A DNA stretch of 64,000 nucleotides from Nostoc sp. CENA543 (GTDB lineage Bacteria > Cyanobacteriota > Cyanobacteriia > Cyanobacteriales > Nostocaceae), in NCBI RefSeq assembly GCF_002896875.1, contig NZ_CP023278.1, positions 6,206,501-6,270,500 on the forward strand, written 5' to 3'. A program made the translations under genes and the position numbers. This document shows, in pieces, positions 9,712-19,295 of this stretch. The notes under the pieces are model-generated. The model did no database searches and had not been told where the DNA came from. It was given only the letters and a program-made list of their open reading frames with translations. Every line of letters begins with the position of its first letter. The stretch's first letter is position 1.

Positions 9712-10764
9712 ATGAAATTTAGCGAAATTGTAGCCCAACTCGGTGATCTGGTCACTAGCCATAGTTTAATAGGCAATCCTGACCATAATCCAGAAATTAG
9801 CGGTGTAGCAGCGATTGATGAAGCTAAAAGCGGTACTATTAGCTACGTGGAGGGGTCAAAATATGCAGGGTTTATCAGTACAACTAATGCTAGTGCATTA
9901 ATTTTGCCGGATGACTCCACAATACAAGCACAAGCACAAGAGCGAGGAATAGTTTGGTTAGGGACAAAACAACCAAGATTATTATTTGCTCAAGCGATCG
10001 CTATCTTCTATAAACCATACACCCCTAAACCTGACATTCATCCCACAGCAGTCATTCATCCCACAGCCAAAATCGGTGAAGATGTCTATATTGGCCCCCA
10101 TACGGTAGTTCAGGAAGGGGTAGAAATTGGTAATAGTGTAATTATTCACCCCAACGTCGTGATTTACCCTGATGTCAAAATAGGCGATCGCACCATCATA
10201 CACGCTAACTGCACCATCGAAGAACGCTCTCACATCGGTGCAGATTGTATCATTCATAGCGGTGCAGTCATCGGCGGCGAAGGCTTTGGCTTTGTTCCCA
10301 CCCGCACTGGCTGGGTTAAAATGGAACAGTCCGGCTACGTAGTATTAGAAGACCGCGTTGATATTGGCTGTAACACCACAATTGATCGTCCAGCCGTCGG
10401 AGAAACGAGAATTGGCAGTGATACCAAAATTGATAATTTAGTACAGGTTGGTCATGGTTGCCAAATTGGTCAAGGTTGTGCGATCGCAGCTCAAACGGGT
10501 ATGGCTGGCGGTGTCACATTAGGCAATCGTGTCATTCTAGCCGGACAAGTGGGTGTTGCCAACGAAGCCAAAATTGGTGATGGTGCGATCGCATCAGCAC
10601 AAACCGGCATTCCCCACGATGTCCAACCAGGGGAAATAGTCTCCGGTACTCCTGCTGTTCCCCACAAGACTTACCTGAAAGTGGCTGCACTTTCCAAGCA
10701 TCTGCCAGAAATGTATCAATTCTTCAGACAACTACAACGTCAGTTTAAGGGGAATGGGGGGTAG
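9712..10764 (+). CDS. lpxD: UDP-3-O-acylglucosamine N-acyltransferase
   Basis: A 350-residue left-handed beta-helix acyltransferase that adds the N-linked acyl chain to UDP-3-O-acyl-glucosamine in lipid A synthesis. The N-terminal LpxD uridine-binding domain covers about residues 1-100. Hexapeptide repeats follow, with tandem (I/V)-G-x-x-x-x units from HPTAVIHPTAKIGED near 105 to about 310, and a C-terminal helix (PEMYQFFRQLQRQF). The histidine in VQVGHGCQIG near residue 245 is at the expected place for the catalytic base. Length is typical of the family. It is the last plus-strand gene of the surface-polysaccharide run; a lone lpxD here may serve outer-membrane glycolipid rather than the EPS itself. 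Confidence 0.93.
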   Translation: MKFSEIVAQLGDLVTSHSLIGNPDHNPEISGVAAIDEAKSGTISYVEGSKYAGFISTTNASALILPDDSTIQAQAQERGIVWLGTKQPRLLFAQAIAIFYKPYTPKPDIHPTAVIHPTAKIGEDVYIGPHTVVQEGVEIGNSVIIHPNVVIYPDVKIGDRTIIHANCTIEERSHIGADCIIHSGAVIGGEGFGFVPTRTGWVKMEQSGYVVLEDRVDIGCNTTIDRPAVGETRIGSDTKIDNLVQVGHGCQIGQGCAIAAQTGMAGGVTLGNRVILAGQVGVANEAKIGDGAIASAQTGIPHDVQPGEIVSGTPAVPHKTYLKVAALSKHLPEMYQFFRQLQRQFKGNGG

Positions 10765-10778
10765 GATGCAGAAGGCAA

Positions 10779-10860
10779 AGGGGCAGGATGCAGGGAGAAA
10801 TGGGGAAATTCTTCTTCCCCCTGCACCCTGCACCCTGCTCCAATTCCTCTTCTATACCCC
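10779..10860. repeat. G/C-rich extragenic repeat, copy 2 (inverted)
   Basis: Reverse complement of the repeat at 1486-1568, with near-identity over about 80 bp. Read on the minus strand it begins at the stop codon of the HdrB-like gene, as copy 1 does at the stop of the first glycosyltransferase. The pair brackets most of the polysaccharide cluster (9.3 kb). Confidence 0.85.
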
Positions 10861-11763
10861 ATGTCCCAATTTTTCTAACACTGGCTTAGTAGACACAATA
10901 TGTCTTTCTAAACCTAATTCTTGGGGACTAACTCCTAAAGCTAAAGCAATTAATTGGGGTAAATGTAATACTGGCAAACCTAATTTTTTGCCAATCACTT
11001 TTTCTACTTCTGGTTGACGGGAGTCTAAATTTAGATGACACAGAGGACAAGGGGTTACTAAACAGTCAGCACCGGCTGCTATGGCTTCTTGAATGTGCAT
11101 CCCAGCCATTTGAAAGGATTGGGTAGTAGCGTAACTAGAAAGAGGCCAGCCACAACATTGGGTGCGACCATGATAATAAATTGGGGTTGCACCTACAGCC
11201 CGAAACAGATTTTCCATTGCTTCTGGGTTATATCGGTCTTTTTCAGGTACGGATTTTTGGGCGCGGAGGAGATAACAGCCGTAAAAGGCGGCACATTTTA
11301 AACCGGATAACTTACGAGTTACACGTTGGCTGATTTTTTCTAAACCATAATCGCTAACTAGTGCGTAGAGCAGATGTTTAACTTCTGTACTACCGCGATA
11401 AGGTAGACAACCTTCCTTGTGTAAAAAGCCGTTAACTTGCTGAATATATTCAGGATTACTGGTATGAAACTCTTGCAAGCGTTCATTAACGTGACCAATC
11501 ACACCCTGACAGGTACTACAGTGAGTGAGTAGGGGTAAATTTAATGCTTCCGCTAAAGCAATATTTCTGGCATTTACTGTATCTTCTAACAGCTGAGAAT
11601 CTTCTTTAAATGTGCCTGATCCGCAACAAGCAGCTTTTTTTAATTCAATTAATTCAATGCCCAAAGCTTGGGTGAGAGCTTGAGTTGACTGATATAGTTC
11701 CCCGCAAGCACCTTGAGCTACACAACCAGGGAAGTAAGCATATTTTAGTGTCTGAGATAGCAT
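10852..11763 (-). CDS. CoB-CoM heterodisulfide reductase subunit B-like (CCG-domain) protein
   Basis: A 303-residue protein with two CCG (cysteine-rich) domains. Domain 1: YFPGCVAQGAC at the N-terminus, ACCGSGTF near residue 45 and HCSTCQG near 80. Domain 2: FYGCYLLRA near 160, QCCGWPL near 200 and TPCPLCH near 238. This cysteine pattern binds an unusual iron-sulfur centre and is shared by HdrB, GlpC, LutA and some SdhC-type subunits. In cyanobacteria such stand-alone proteins are often labelled HdrB or succinate dehydrogenase subunit C-like, but the electron partner is not known from this context. The ATG at 11763 begins close to the first CCG motif; an upstream ATG at 11814 would add 17 residues. 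Confidence 0.8.
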   Translation of the reverse strand: MLSQTLKYAYFPGCVAQGACGELYQSTQALTQALGIELIELKKAACCGSGTFKEDSQLLEDTVNARNIALAEALNLPLLTHCSTCQGVIGHVNERLQEFHTSNPEYIQQVNGFLHKEGCLPYRGSTEVKHLLYALVSDYGLEKISQRVTRKLSGLKCAAFYGCYLLRAQKSVPEKDRYNPEAMENLFRAVGATPIYYHGRTQCCGWPLSSYATTQSFQMAGMHIQEAIAAGADCLVTPCPLCHLNLDSRQPEVEKVIGKKLGLPVLHLPQLIALALGVSPQELGLERHIVSTKPVLEKLGHGV

Positions 11764-12033
11764 AAAAATAAGGTTTGTTTCAGGCAATTGCCCCGATGAT
11801 AACTGTTTTATCACTCCTCGCCTCTAGATACTGAAGAGGGAATGTATTTTTTTTGGACATTCTTCCAGAAATCTAGTAAGAATTGGTAACAAGCAAAATT
11901 TCAGAGCCTTACTCTATTCCAATTTTGGACAGGGACGTATACGGGCGATCGCGCTTTCCGATAAGATGTATATGCTCAAAACCATGTCACCCATAAAGAG
12001 CAGACAGTAGCAACTGGTAAGGAATTTTATCTT

Positions 12034-12285
12034 ATGAGTCAAACAGAGACATTTGAAAAAGTCAAGGCAATTGTTGCCGACCAACTCAGTGTAGAAGAGG
12101 AAAAAATCACACCACAGGCAAATTTTGCCAATGATCTAGGGGCAGATTCCTTAGATACAGTGGAATTAGTTATGGCTTTGGAAGAAGAATTTGACATCGA
12201 AATTCCCGATGAAGCCGCCGAAAAAATCACAACCGTTCAAGAAGCAGTGGATTACATCAACAGTAAAGTTGCCGCATCTGCTTAA
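12034..12285 (+). CDS. acpP: acyl carrier protein
   Basis: An 83-residue acidic four-helix protein that carries acyl intermediates of fatty-acid synthesis on a 4'-phosphopantetheine arm. The attachment serine is Ser39 in the [15 protein letters not shown] motif. A TAAGGA-type ribosome site lies 10-15 nt before the ATG. The condensing enzyme fabF follows 227 bp downstream on the same strand, the usual cyanobacterial acpP-fabF order. The spacer has GTGCTGAGT- and TGAGTCATGAG-type short repeats and no gene. Confidence 0.97.
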   Translation: MSQTETFEKVKAIVADQLSVEEEKITPQANFANDLGADSLDTVELVMALEEEFDIEIPDEAAEKITTVQEAVDYINSKVAASA

Positions 12286-12512
12286 GAAAGTGCTGAGTCG
12301 TGAGTGCTGAGTCATGAGTTATGAGTCATGAGTCAGATTTCCAACTCGGAACTCCATACACTAGCAGAATTCAGCACTCAGCAAGAACTTTGAACGGAGG
12401 TTTCCTCCCTAGATGCTGCCTTCGGCTTGCCGCAGGCATCAGAAGTTTGGTAACTCAGCACTCATTACTCATTACTCTTTTTGCAACTTTCTCGCCATCT
12501 TTATACTGAGTC

Positions 12513-13766
12513 ATGACAGATTATAATCGTAAACGCGTTGTTGTCACGGGTGTTGGCGCGATTACACCTATTGGTAACACACCTGCGGAGTATTGGGAAG
12601 GATTGATCAGCGCACGCAATGGCATTGACTACATCACCGCATTTGATGCCTCTAGTCATGATTGCCGCATTGCAGGTGAGGTAAAAAATTTCGATCCACA
12701 GGAATACATGGATCGTAAAGAAGCCAAGCGGATGGATCGATTTTCCCAATTTGGAGTCGCAGCCGCCAAACAAGCACTTGCTGATGCCCAGTTAGTTATC
12801 AATGAACTCAACGCCGAACAGGTAGGAGTTATTATTGGTTCTGGTGTGGGTGGTATTAAGGTGATGGAAGACCAACAAACCATCTACCTCAACCGAGGGC
12901 CTGATCGCTGTAGCCCATTCATGATCCCCATGATGATTGCTAATATGGCGGCAGGATTGACAGCAATTCACACCGGCGCAAAAGGGCCAAATAACTGTAC
13001 TGTAACGGCTTGTGCTGCTGGTTCTAATGCCGTGGGAGACGCGTTTCGCATGATTCAAGGTGGTTACGCCCAAGCGATGATTTGCGGTGGGTGTGAAGCG
13101 GCGATTACCCCCTTATCTGTAGCTGGTTTTGCTGCGGCGCGCGCCCTTTCTACTCGCAATGATGACCCAACTCATGCTTGTCGTCCCTTTGATCGCGATC
13201 GCGATGGATTTGTCATGGGCGAAGGTGCGGGAATTCTGATTTTGGAGGAATTACAACACGCTTTAAGTCGTGGCGCACGTATTTATGCCGAAATCGTGGG
13301 TTATGGCATGACCTGTGATGCCTACCATATCACTTCTCCAGTTCCTGGAGGTGAAGGAGCAGCTAGAGCCATTAGCCTGGCATTAAAAGACGCAGGCATC
13401 ACCCCAGAACAAGTCAGTTATATCAATGCCCACGGCACAAGTACCCCCGCCAACGACTCCACTGAAACTGCTGCCATTAAAAAAGTTTTGGGTGATCATG
13501 CTTACAAAATCACTGTCAGTTCCACTAAATCCATGACAGGACACCTTTTAGGCGGTTCTGGTGGAATTGAAGCGGTAGCCACAGTCCTGGCCATTGCCAA
13601 TGATCAAGTTCCACCCACCATCAACATCGAAAACCCTGACCCAGATTGTGATTTAGACTACGTACCTCACACTAGCCGCAAACAAAAGGTTGACGTTGCC
13701 CTGTCCAATTCCTTCGGATTTGGCGGTCATAATGTCACCCTCGCTTTTAGAAAGTACGTCTCTTAG
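12513..13766 (+). CDS. fabF: beta-ketoacyl-ACP synthase II
   Basis: A 417-residue thiolase-fold condensing enzyme that elongates acyl-ACP with malonyl-ACP. Catalytic residues are visible: Cys167 in TACAAGSNAVGD, His307 in NAHGTSTP, Lys339 in SSTKSMTGH and His344. The C-terminal NSFGFGGHN glycine loop is intact. Length is standard for FabF. It follows acpP and precedes the transketolase gene, an arrangement common in Nostocales. No truncation or frame problem is seen. Confidence 0.97.
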   Translation: MTDYNRKRVVVTGVGAITPIGNTPAEYWEGLISARNGIDYITAFDASSHDCRIAGEVKNFDPQEYMDRKEAKRMDRFSQFGVAAAKQALADAQLVINELNAEQVGVIIGSGVGGIKVMEDQQTIYLNRGPDRCSPFMIPMMIANMAAGLTAIHTGAKGPNNCTVTACAAGSNAVGDAFRMIQGGYAQAMICGGCEAAITPLSVAGFAAARALSTRNDDPTHACRPFDRDRDGFVMGEGAGILILEELQHALSRGARIYAEIVGYGMTCDAYHITSPVPGGEGAARAISLALKDAGITPEQVSYINAHGTSTPANDSTETAAIKKVLGDHAYKITVSSTKSMTGHLLGGSGGIEAVATVLAIANDQVPPTINIENPDPDCDLDYVPHTSRKQKVDVALSNSFGFGGHNVTLAFRKYVS

Positions 13767-14513
13767 GAGGCTGAGGATAGAGGCAGGGGGGCAGAGGCGC
13801 AGGGGATCTGAAAAAGACAAAGGTTACTATCTTTTACTCATCACTCAGCACGGGCTAAACGCCCCGCTACCGCTAACACTACTCAGCACTCACCACTCAA
13901 AAAAATTCAGAATTCAGAAATCAGGGGACAGAATAATTCAAAAATTAAGGGATAATTTGAGTAATTAAGTTGCTCATCATCCTAAATATGAATGAAGAAT
14001 CCAGAATTCAGAAATCTTGAATTTTTCTATTCTGCATCCTGACTCCTGAGTTCTGAATTCTTGCTCCTAACTTTCCAGTTCTCAATTCTCACATCGAAGC
14101 AGAAAATTTAACCTTTGTCAGCTATCCTGTAATCACAATCACAACAGTATCGTAAATGTCATTCCACCACTAGCCAAGAGTTCAACTTGACCGAATTTTT
14201 GGCTTGATTAATTACCAAAAACTCAGGATAACCCGCTTGTCTATGCACAATCGGGAATGGGATGATGATACCGCAGGGGAAGCTGAATCAGTTAACAGTA
14301 AACAGTGAGATAGTGCGTTCCTGTCGCCTTGCCTCGGCAAGCAACTATCGTTAGCGCAGCGTTAGCGACGCAGGAGCGTCACCCGTAAGGGTTAACAGTT
14401 ATCACAATAAAATTGATTGCTGATAACTGATAATTGATCACTGATAACTGTTAAAAAGTACCCCAATAAGACTAGCTCCACGAGTGCTAACCCGTCGTTA
14501 AAAATAAGAGATC
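13767..14513. other. 747-bp spacer between fabF and tktA, repeat-rich
   Basis: No convincing gene. It holds short direct repeats such as TCAGAATTC/CAGAATTCAG (about 13900-14070), a GCTAAACGCC-CGCTACCGCTAAC block (13856-13877) that recurs at 30191, and an inverted-repeat-rich GTTAGCGCAGCGTTAGCGACG block (14341-14362). The last 110 bp carry ACTGATAA-type repeats and lead into tktA. The transketolase promoter presumably lies here, but I cannot place it. Confidence 0.7.
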
Positions 14514-16526
14514 ATGGCTGTTGCAACCCAATCCCTCGAAGAACTTTGTATTAATTCCATCCGTTTCTTAGCTGTTGATGCTATAGAAAAGGCAAAATCT
14601 GGACACCCAGGACTGCCGATGGGCGCAGCTCCGATGGCTTTCGTACTCTGGGATCGCTTTATGCGGTACAATCCCAAAAACCCCAAGTGGTTTAACCGCG
14701 ATCGCTTTGTCTTGTCTGCCGGTCATGGCTCGATGTTGCAGTATGCCCTGCTCTATTTGACTGGCTTTGACAGCGTATCCATCGAAGATATTAAACAATT
14801 CCGTCAATGGGAATCCAAAACCCCTGGACACCCTGAAAACTTCATGACCGCAGGCGTGGAAGTGACCACAGGCCCTCTAGGTCAAGGTATTGCCAATGGC
14901 GTAGGTTTGGCTATTGCTGAAGCTCACCTCGCAGCTAAGTTCAACAAGCCCGATGCCAAAATTGTTGACCATTACACCTACGTAATTTTAGGTGATGGTT
15001 GTAACATGGAAGGCGTTTCCGGTGAAGCTGCTTCTTTGGCTGGACACTTGGGCTTAGGTAAACTCATCGCCCTGTACGACGACAACCACATCTCTATTGA
15101 TGGTTCTACAGATGTAGCCTTTACCGAAGATGTTTCTAAGCGGTTTGAAGCTTACGGTTGGCACGTCCTCCACGTTAAAGACGGTAACACCGATTTAGAT
15201 GCGATCGCTAAAGCAATTGAAGAAGCGAAAGCTGTCACCGACAAACCCACCATGATTAAGGTGACAACCACCATCGGTTATGGTTCTCCCAACAAAGCTA
15301 ACACTGCTGGTATTCACGGTGCTGCTTTGGGTACAGATGAAGTCGCATTGACCCGTCAAAACCTCGCTTGGGAACATGAACCCTTTGTTATTCCTCAAGA
15401 TGTCCTCAACCACACCCGCAAAGCCGTAGAACGCGGTGCAGGCTACGAAACCGAATGGAGCAAAGCCTTCGCAGACTACAAAGCTAAATATCCCCAAGAA
15501 GCGGCTGAATTTGAGCGTTACCTGAGTGGCAAACTCGCTGATGGCTGGGATAAGGTACTACCAACCTACACCCCCGAAGATAAAGGCGTTCCCACCCGGA
15601 AGCACTCCGAAACCTGCTTGAACAAATTGGCGGCGGTTGTTCCCGAACTCATTGGTGGTTCGGCTGACTTAACCCACTCCAACTTAACCGAAATCAAAGG
15701 TAAAGGTGACTTCCAAAAAGGACAATACCAAAACCCCAACATCCACTTCGGCGTGCGCGAACACGCAATGGGTGCAATCTGTAACGGTATTGCGTTACAT
15801 GGTTCAGGGTTAATTCCTTACGGTGCTACCTTCCTCATCTTCACTGACTATATGCGGGCTGCTATCCGCTTATCAGCCTTGTCTCTAGCTGGCTCAATTT
15901 GGGTAATGACCCACGACTCCATCGGTCAAGGTGAAGACGGCCCCACCCACCAACCCATCGAAACCCTAGCTTCTCTCCGCGCTATTCCTAACTTGACAGT
16001 GATTCGTCCTGCTGATGGTAACGAAACATCTGGTGCTTACAAAGTAGCCATTGAAAGAGCAAAACAAAATGATCCTACTTTGTTGGCATTGACTCGTCAA
16101 AACGTCCCCAACTTGGCAGGTACATCTATTGATAACGTAGCTAAGGGTGGATACGTATTAGTAGATTCTGAAGGTACACCAGACTTAATTTTGATTGGTA
16201 CTGGTTCAGAATTGAGCCTCTGTGTAACTGCTGCTGAGAAACTCACAGCCGAAGGTAAGAAAGTTCGTGTTGTTTCCTTACCTGCTTGGGATTTATTTGA
16301 AGCCCAAGACGCAGCTTACAAAGAATCTGTTCTACCTAAAGCAGTCACCAAGCGTATAGCAGTAGAAGCTGCTAGCAGTTTTGGTTGGCACAAGTACATC
16401 GGTACTGAAGGCGACACCGTAACCATTGACCGTTTCGGTGCTTCTGCTCCTGGCGGCGTTTGCTTGGAGAAATTTGGCTTTAGCGTCGATAATGTGTTAG
16501 CTACAGCTAAAAAATTGTTGGGTTAA
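14514..16526 (+). CDS. tktA: transketolase
   Basis: A 670-residue thiamine-diphosphate enzyme of the Calvin cycle and pentose-phosphate pathway. It moves two-carbon units between ketose and aldose phosphates. Seen: substrate loop [12 protein letters not shown] near residue 28, TGPLGQG near 120, and the ThDP-binding GDGCNMEG near 160. The pyrimidine domain has [13 protein letters not shown] near 410, with the catalytic Glu in REHA. A C-terminal domain follows from about 545. Length and domain order match other transketolases. A strong terminator follows 28 bp after the stop. Confidence 0.97.
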   Translation: MAVATQSLEELCINSIRFLAVDAIEKAKSGHPGLPMGAAPMAFVLWDRFMRYNPKNPKWFNRDRFVLSAGHGSMLQYALLYLTGFDSVSIEDIKQFRQWESKTPGHPENFMTAGVEVTTGPLGQGIANGVGLAIAEAHLAAKFNKPDAKIVDHYTYVILGDGCNMEGVSGEAASLAGHLGLGKLIALYDDNHISIDGSTDVAFTEDVSKRFEAYGWHVLHVKDGNTDLDAIAKAIEEAKAVTDKPTMIKVTTTIGYGSPNKANTAGIHGAALGTDEVALTRQNLAWEHEPFVIPQDVLNHTRKAVERGAGYETEWSKAFADYKAKYPQEAAEFERYLSGKLADGWDKVLPTYTPEDKGVPTRKHSETCLNKLAAVVPELIGGSADLTHSNLTEIKGKGDFQKGQYQNPNIHFGVREHAMGAICNGIALHGSGLIPYGATFLIFTDYMRAAIRLSALSLAGSIWVMTHDSIGQGEDGPTHQPIETLASLRAIPNLTVIRPADGNETSGAYKVAIERAKQNDPTLLALTRQNVPNLAGTSIDNVAKGGYVLVDSEGTPDLILIGTGSELSLCVTAAEKLTAEGKKVRVVSLPAWDLFEAQDAAYKESVLPKAVTKRIAVEAASSFGWHKYIGTEGDTVTIDRFGASAPGGVCLEKFGFSVDNVLATAKKLLG

Positions 16527-16553
16527 TCGCAACAGAATATTCTCTTGAGTTTT

Positions 16554-16584
16554 AAGGTGGGTAGTTTATACCCACCTTTTTTTT
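16554..16584 (+). terminator. rho-independent terminator of tktA
   Basis: Perfect 10-bp stem AAGGTGGGTA / TACCCACCTT around a GTTTA loop, followed by a run of T residues. It is directly behind the transketolase stop. Confidence 0.93.
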
Positions 16585-16722
16585 AAGCAAAGTGGCGCGA
16601 ATTGCAGTAAAAGTTTTTTAGGAAATTAACACAAGCGAGGTAGCTAGAAATCAGAATTGCTTTTGAGGTGGCAATGTTGCTAGAACAAAGATAAGAGTAT
16701 TAATTATATAGAGTTAAACAGT

Positions 16723-16979
16723 ATGTACATCCAAATTAAACCGGAACTAGAGCAATTTATTCAGGCACAGCTTGCAAGTGGCAGATTCGCTAGTGTAGAT
16801 GATGTCATAAATGAAGCATTTAAAATGCTATAAGAAAGAGAGCGGCGAATTGAAGATTTACGACAAAAAATTGCTGTAGGAACTGAACAAATTGCTAAGG
16901 AAAAGTAACTGATGGCGAAGCTGTATTTGACAGATTACAAGAGAAAATTCGTTTAATTGCTGAGAAGTCCTCTGGATGA
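16723..16979 (+). pseudogene. ParD-like antitoxin, broken by a stop and a frameshift
   Basis: The reading starts MYIQIKPELEQFIQAQLASG and continues FASVDDVINEAFKML, typical of a ParD/CopG-type ribbon-helix-helix antitoxin. It then hits TAA where relatives have a residue before the ERERRIEDLRQKI helix. A second lesion, one base lost near 16907, moves the rest (VTDGEAVFDRLQEKIR...) to another frame. That frame ends with TGA overlapping the next ATG as ATGA, the usual ParD-ParE coupling. Both lesions are seen directly. A functional full-length antitoxin is unlikely; the N-terminal 36-residue DNA-binding piece could still be made. Confidence 0.8.
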
Positions 16980-17197
16980 ATAATTATTCGCTTTCAGATG
17001 CAGAAATTCAAGACTTAGATGAAATTTGTGAATATATTGCTCGTATTAACCCAAAAGCAGCGTCTCAGCTTTTTGATGACATTCGCCGGAAATGTAAATT
17101 AGTAGCTAATTTTCCTAATATGGGGAAAAGTTATGGAAGGCTCATCCCAACCCTGCGAGGTTTTATTGTAGTCGAAATATCTAAAGCCGTGAACTAG
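16976..17197 (+). pseudogene. ParE/RelE-type toxin, C-terminally truncated
   Basis: A 73-residue product. The N-terminal 65 residues fit the ParE fold: YSLSDAEIQDLDEICEYIA, then NPKAASQLFDDIRRKC, and FPNMGKSYGRLIPTLRGFIV. Family members continue for about 30 more residues with a beta-strand (roughly DDYIIFY) and the conserved C-terminal strand with arginine. Here the sequence diverges after RGFIV to VEISKAVN and stops. An IS630-type element starts 3 bp after the stop. With its antitoxin also broken, the module looks dead, and loss of the C-terminal strand should inactivate the toxin. Confidence 0.75.
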
Positions 17198-17200
17198 AAG

Positions 17201-18153
17201 TATAGCACTACGAACATACGTTAGGACATTGCTTAAATGCAGCATCTACACAATCACGAAATGCTTCAAATTCATCCCACCGTTGCCTCATCCAGTTTTT
17301 GAGTACAAACCACCAACGTTCAATTTTGTTAAAATCGGGGGAATATGTGGGCAGATACCAGATTTCACATTGAGCTTCTGCCACAATTTCATTGATGAGT
17401 TGAGAACGATGAAAAGTTGCATTGTCAATGACAATTACATCACCTGGTTGCAACTGTGGCAGTAGACACTGCTCTAACCACATCTCAAATAAATCGCGGT
17501 TACAAGAACCCTCAAAAGTCATGGGCGCAAAAACTTTGCCTTCTTTGAGGGCGGCAATCCAACTGACTCGTTGAGTACGCCTTCCGGATTTAAGACTATG
17601 AAAACGCTGTCCAATCTCACAATAACCATAGGGATATTCTTCCCGATTATCTATCCCTGCTTCATCTACATACACAATCTGATGTGGCTGTTTAGTTTTC
17701 AGTCTCTGCTGAAATTCTTGGCGTTTTTTTTCATCTCTTTGTTGGTAGCCGTAAGTTTTTTTTTCCGACTAATGCCCATCTTTTGAAGGGCATCACTGAT
17801 GTTTTGCTGTGTTACATTGTCTCCCCACAACTGTGCCATTTGACCTTGAGTTTTGTCCCCATACTGTTGAACAAATTTACTAAATCTTTCCCAGTCAGTA
17901 ATTTTATGACCACTACCTTTTTGAAAATTAACGTTCGCCTGACAGTCCCCTGTTTCTTCTTCTCGTTTTAACCATAGGTCTAAGGTGTTCCGGCTAATGT
18001 CAAATATCCGACACACATCTACTTTCCGTTCTCCTCGTTTCACTGCTTCTATCGCTTTTATACGTAGATCATAACTGTAGGGGGCTGGCATATATCATTT
18101 ATTTGCTTTCATCCCTAACATCTTACGTCTTAACGTGTCTTCGTATTGCTATA
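17201..18153 (-). mobile_element. IS630/Tc1-mariner-type insertion sequence
   Basis: About 950 bp with terminal inverted repeats. The left end reads TATAGCACTACGAACATACG, and the right end read inward reads TATAGCAATACGAAGACACG. Over 27 positions there are four mismatches. TA dinucleotides at both tips (17201-17202 and 18152-18153) fit the TA target duplication typical of IS630. The inside is fully occupied by a two-frame transposase on the minus strand. Confidence 0.88.
17208..18091 (-). CDS. IS630-family transposase in two frames (ORFA/ORFB, A9 slippage)
   Basis: The N-terminal frame (18091 to 17699) is a helix-turn-helix region: MPAPYSYDLRIKAIEAVKRG, then DISRNTLDLWL. The C-terminal frame (ending at 17208) is the DDE catalytic domain: YVDEAG for the first Asp, VIDNATFHRS for the second and DFNKIE for the Glu, with 34 residues between the last two. 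The frames join at a run of nine A on the coding strand (plus-strand T9 at 17756-17764). A -1 shift there gives KKKTYGYQQRDEKKR running into YVDEAG. This is the usual expression mode of many IS630 elements, so the element may be intact rather than broken. The C-terminus ends inside the left inverted repeat. Confidence 0.88.
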
Positions 18154-18353
18154 TGTGCTGTACTCTCGCTGCTAACACAAAGGCAATATTGCAGGAGGAA
18201 AATCCACACTGCAATTTGCCTTGTCTAAGTATCTGTTCAAAAATCAAGTAGGAATCCTATAGTTAAGTGGTTGCTTCTTAATAGCAGGTACACCCTCATA
18301 TCTAGCCTCTAAAAGTCCAGATAGTTCCTTACTAAAACAAGATACACTATCAA

Positions 18354-19295
18354 CTAACCAATTAATTTCTGCCAGGTTATTGGCCCAACGATAGCATCAG
18401 CCAATAAACCATACTGTCTTTGAAATTTCTTCACGGCTGCTTCTGTTTGTGGGCCAAAAATGCCGTCAATCTCAACACCTATACGGTGTTGTAAATATCT
18501 GACTACAGGGCCTCCAGCATGATTAGGTCTCAGGATACGTTTGGCGAGAATTTGATTAATAATATTCCAGGTAGTTTCTCCCACAATTCCTGTTTGTTCT
18601 ATGCCCACTATCTTCTGAAATCTTTCGATCGCGAATTTAGTTTCAGGATTAAGTTGATTATTTTCTACTAGTGCTTTACCGTTTTTATCAGTAACTTTGA
18701 GCCTATTTAAAGACTTTTGTAGCCTCATTACACTAGTATCTATATTTTGTTCTTCATCTGGAACAGCATTTACAGCTACTGTAGGTAATTTACCAGTCAA
18801 GCCTTTAACAATAGCGTCAGCAGTTGCTTCAGAATTAAATAGATTCATATCCTTTTGAGAATCTATGAAGCAACATTCCACCAGAATTGCAGGCATATTA
18901 GTATTTCGCAAAACAAATAGGTGAGAACCGTTTTTTACTCCACGATTAAAATATCCTAATTTAACTATTTCATCTAATACAGGTTGAGCAATTCTTCTGC
19001 CTGAGTCGCTAGTTGCAAATACTTCTACACCATTGGCCTGTCCATTAAAGGCATTGAAATGGATAGAAACAAAAACTTCGACTCTAGAAGTATTAGCTCT
19101 ATTGCATCTTTGTGAGAGGGAATCTCTAACTGAAGCAGCTTTATCCGGCTTACATAACACTACTTCGTGACCTAAAGCCTGTAACTTAGAGGCCACTTTG
19201 GTACCAACATCTATAGTTAAATTATCTTCAAATCTGATACCTCTAGCTCCTGTATCTGGTGGGCAATTGTGACCCATATCTATGCCATATTTCAT
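18354..19295 (-). CDS. N-acetylmuramoyl-L-alanine amidase with two peptidoglycan-binding domains
   Basis: A 313-residue Amidase_3 enzyme that cleaves between MurNAc and the stem peptide. Zinc and catalytic residues are visible: His in DMGHN near residue 7, Glu in GIRFEDN near 22, His in VSIHFNA near 75 and Glu in ILVECCFID near 138. Two PG_binding_1 modules follow: about residues 185-245 (VMRLQKSLNRL... FAIERFQKIVG) and 255-313 (VVRYLQHRIG... AVKKFQRQYG). I place the start at ATG 19295, which has GAGG 9 nt upstream; a longer frame to 19382 lacks that support. No signal peptide or membrane helix is present, unlike AmiC-type septal amidases, so export or a lytic endolysin-like role is unclear. 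Confidence 0.85.
   Translation of the reverse strand: MKYGIDMGHNCPPDTGARGIRFEDNLTIDVGTKVASKLQALGHEVVLCKPDKAASVRDSLSQRCNRANTSRVEVFVSIHFNAFNGQANGVEVFATSDSGRRIAQPVLDEIVKLGYFNRGVKNGSHLFVLRNTNMPAILVECCFIDSQKDMNLFNSEATADAIVKGLTGKLPTVAVNAVPDEEQNIDTSVMRLQKSLNRLKVTDKNGKALVENNQLNPETKFAIERFQKIVGIEQTGIVGETTWNIINQILAKRILRPNHAGGPVVRYLQHRIGVEIDGIFGPQTEAAVKKFQRQYGLLADAIVGPITWQKLIG

Noticed and set aside
12321-12509. 62-codon frame between acpP and fabF
   Set aside because: Composed of TGAGTCATGAG-type repeats and a GCCTTCGGCTTGCCGCAGGC hairpin; no family resemblance or ribosome site.
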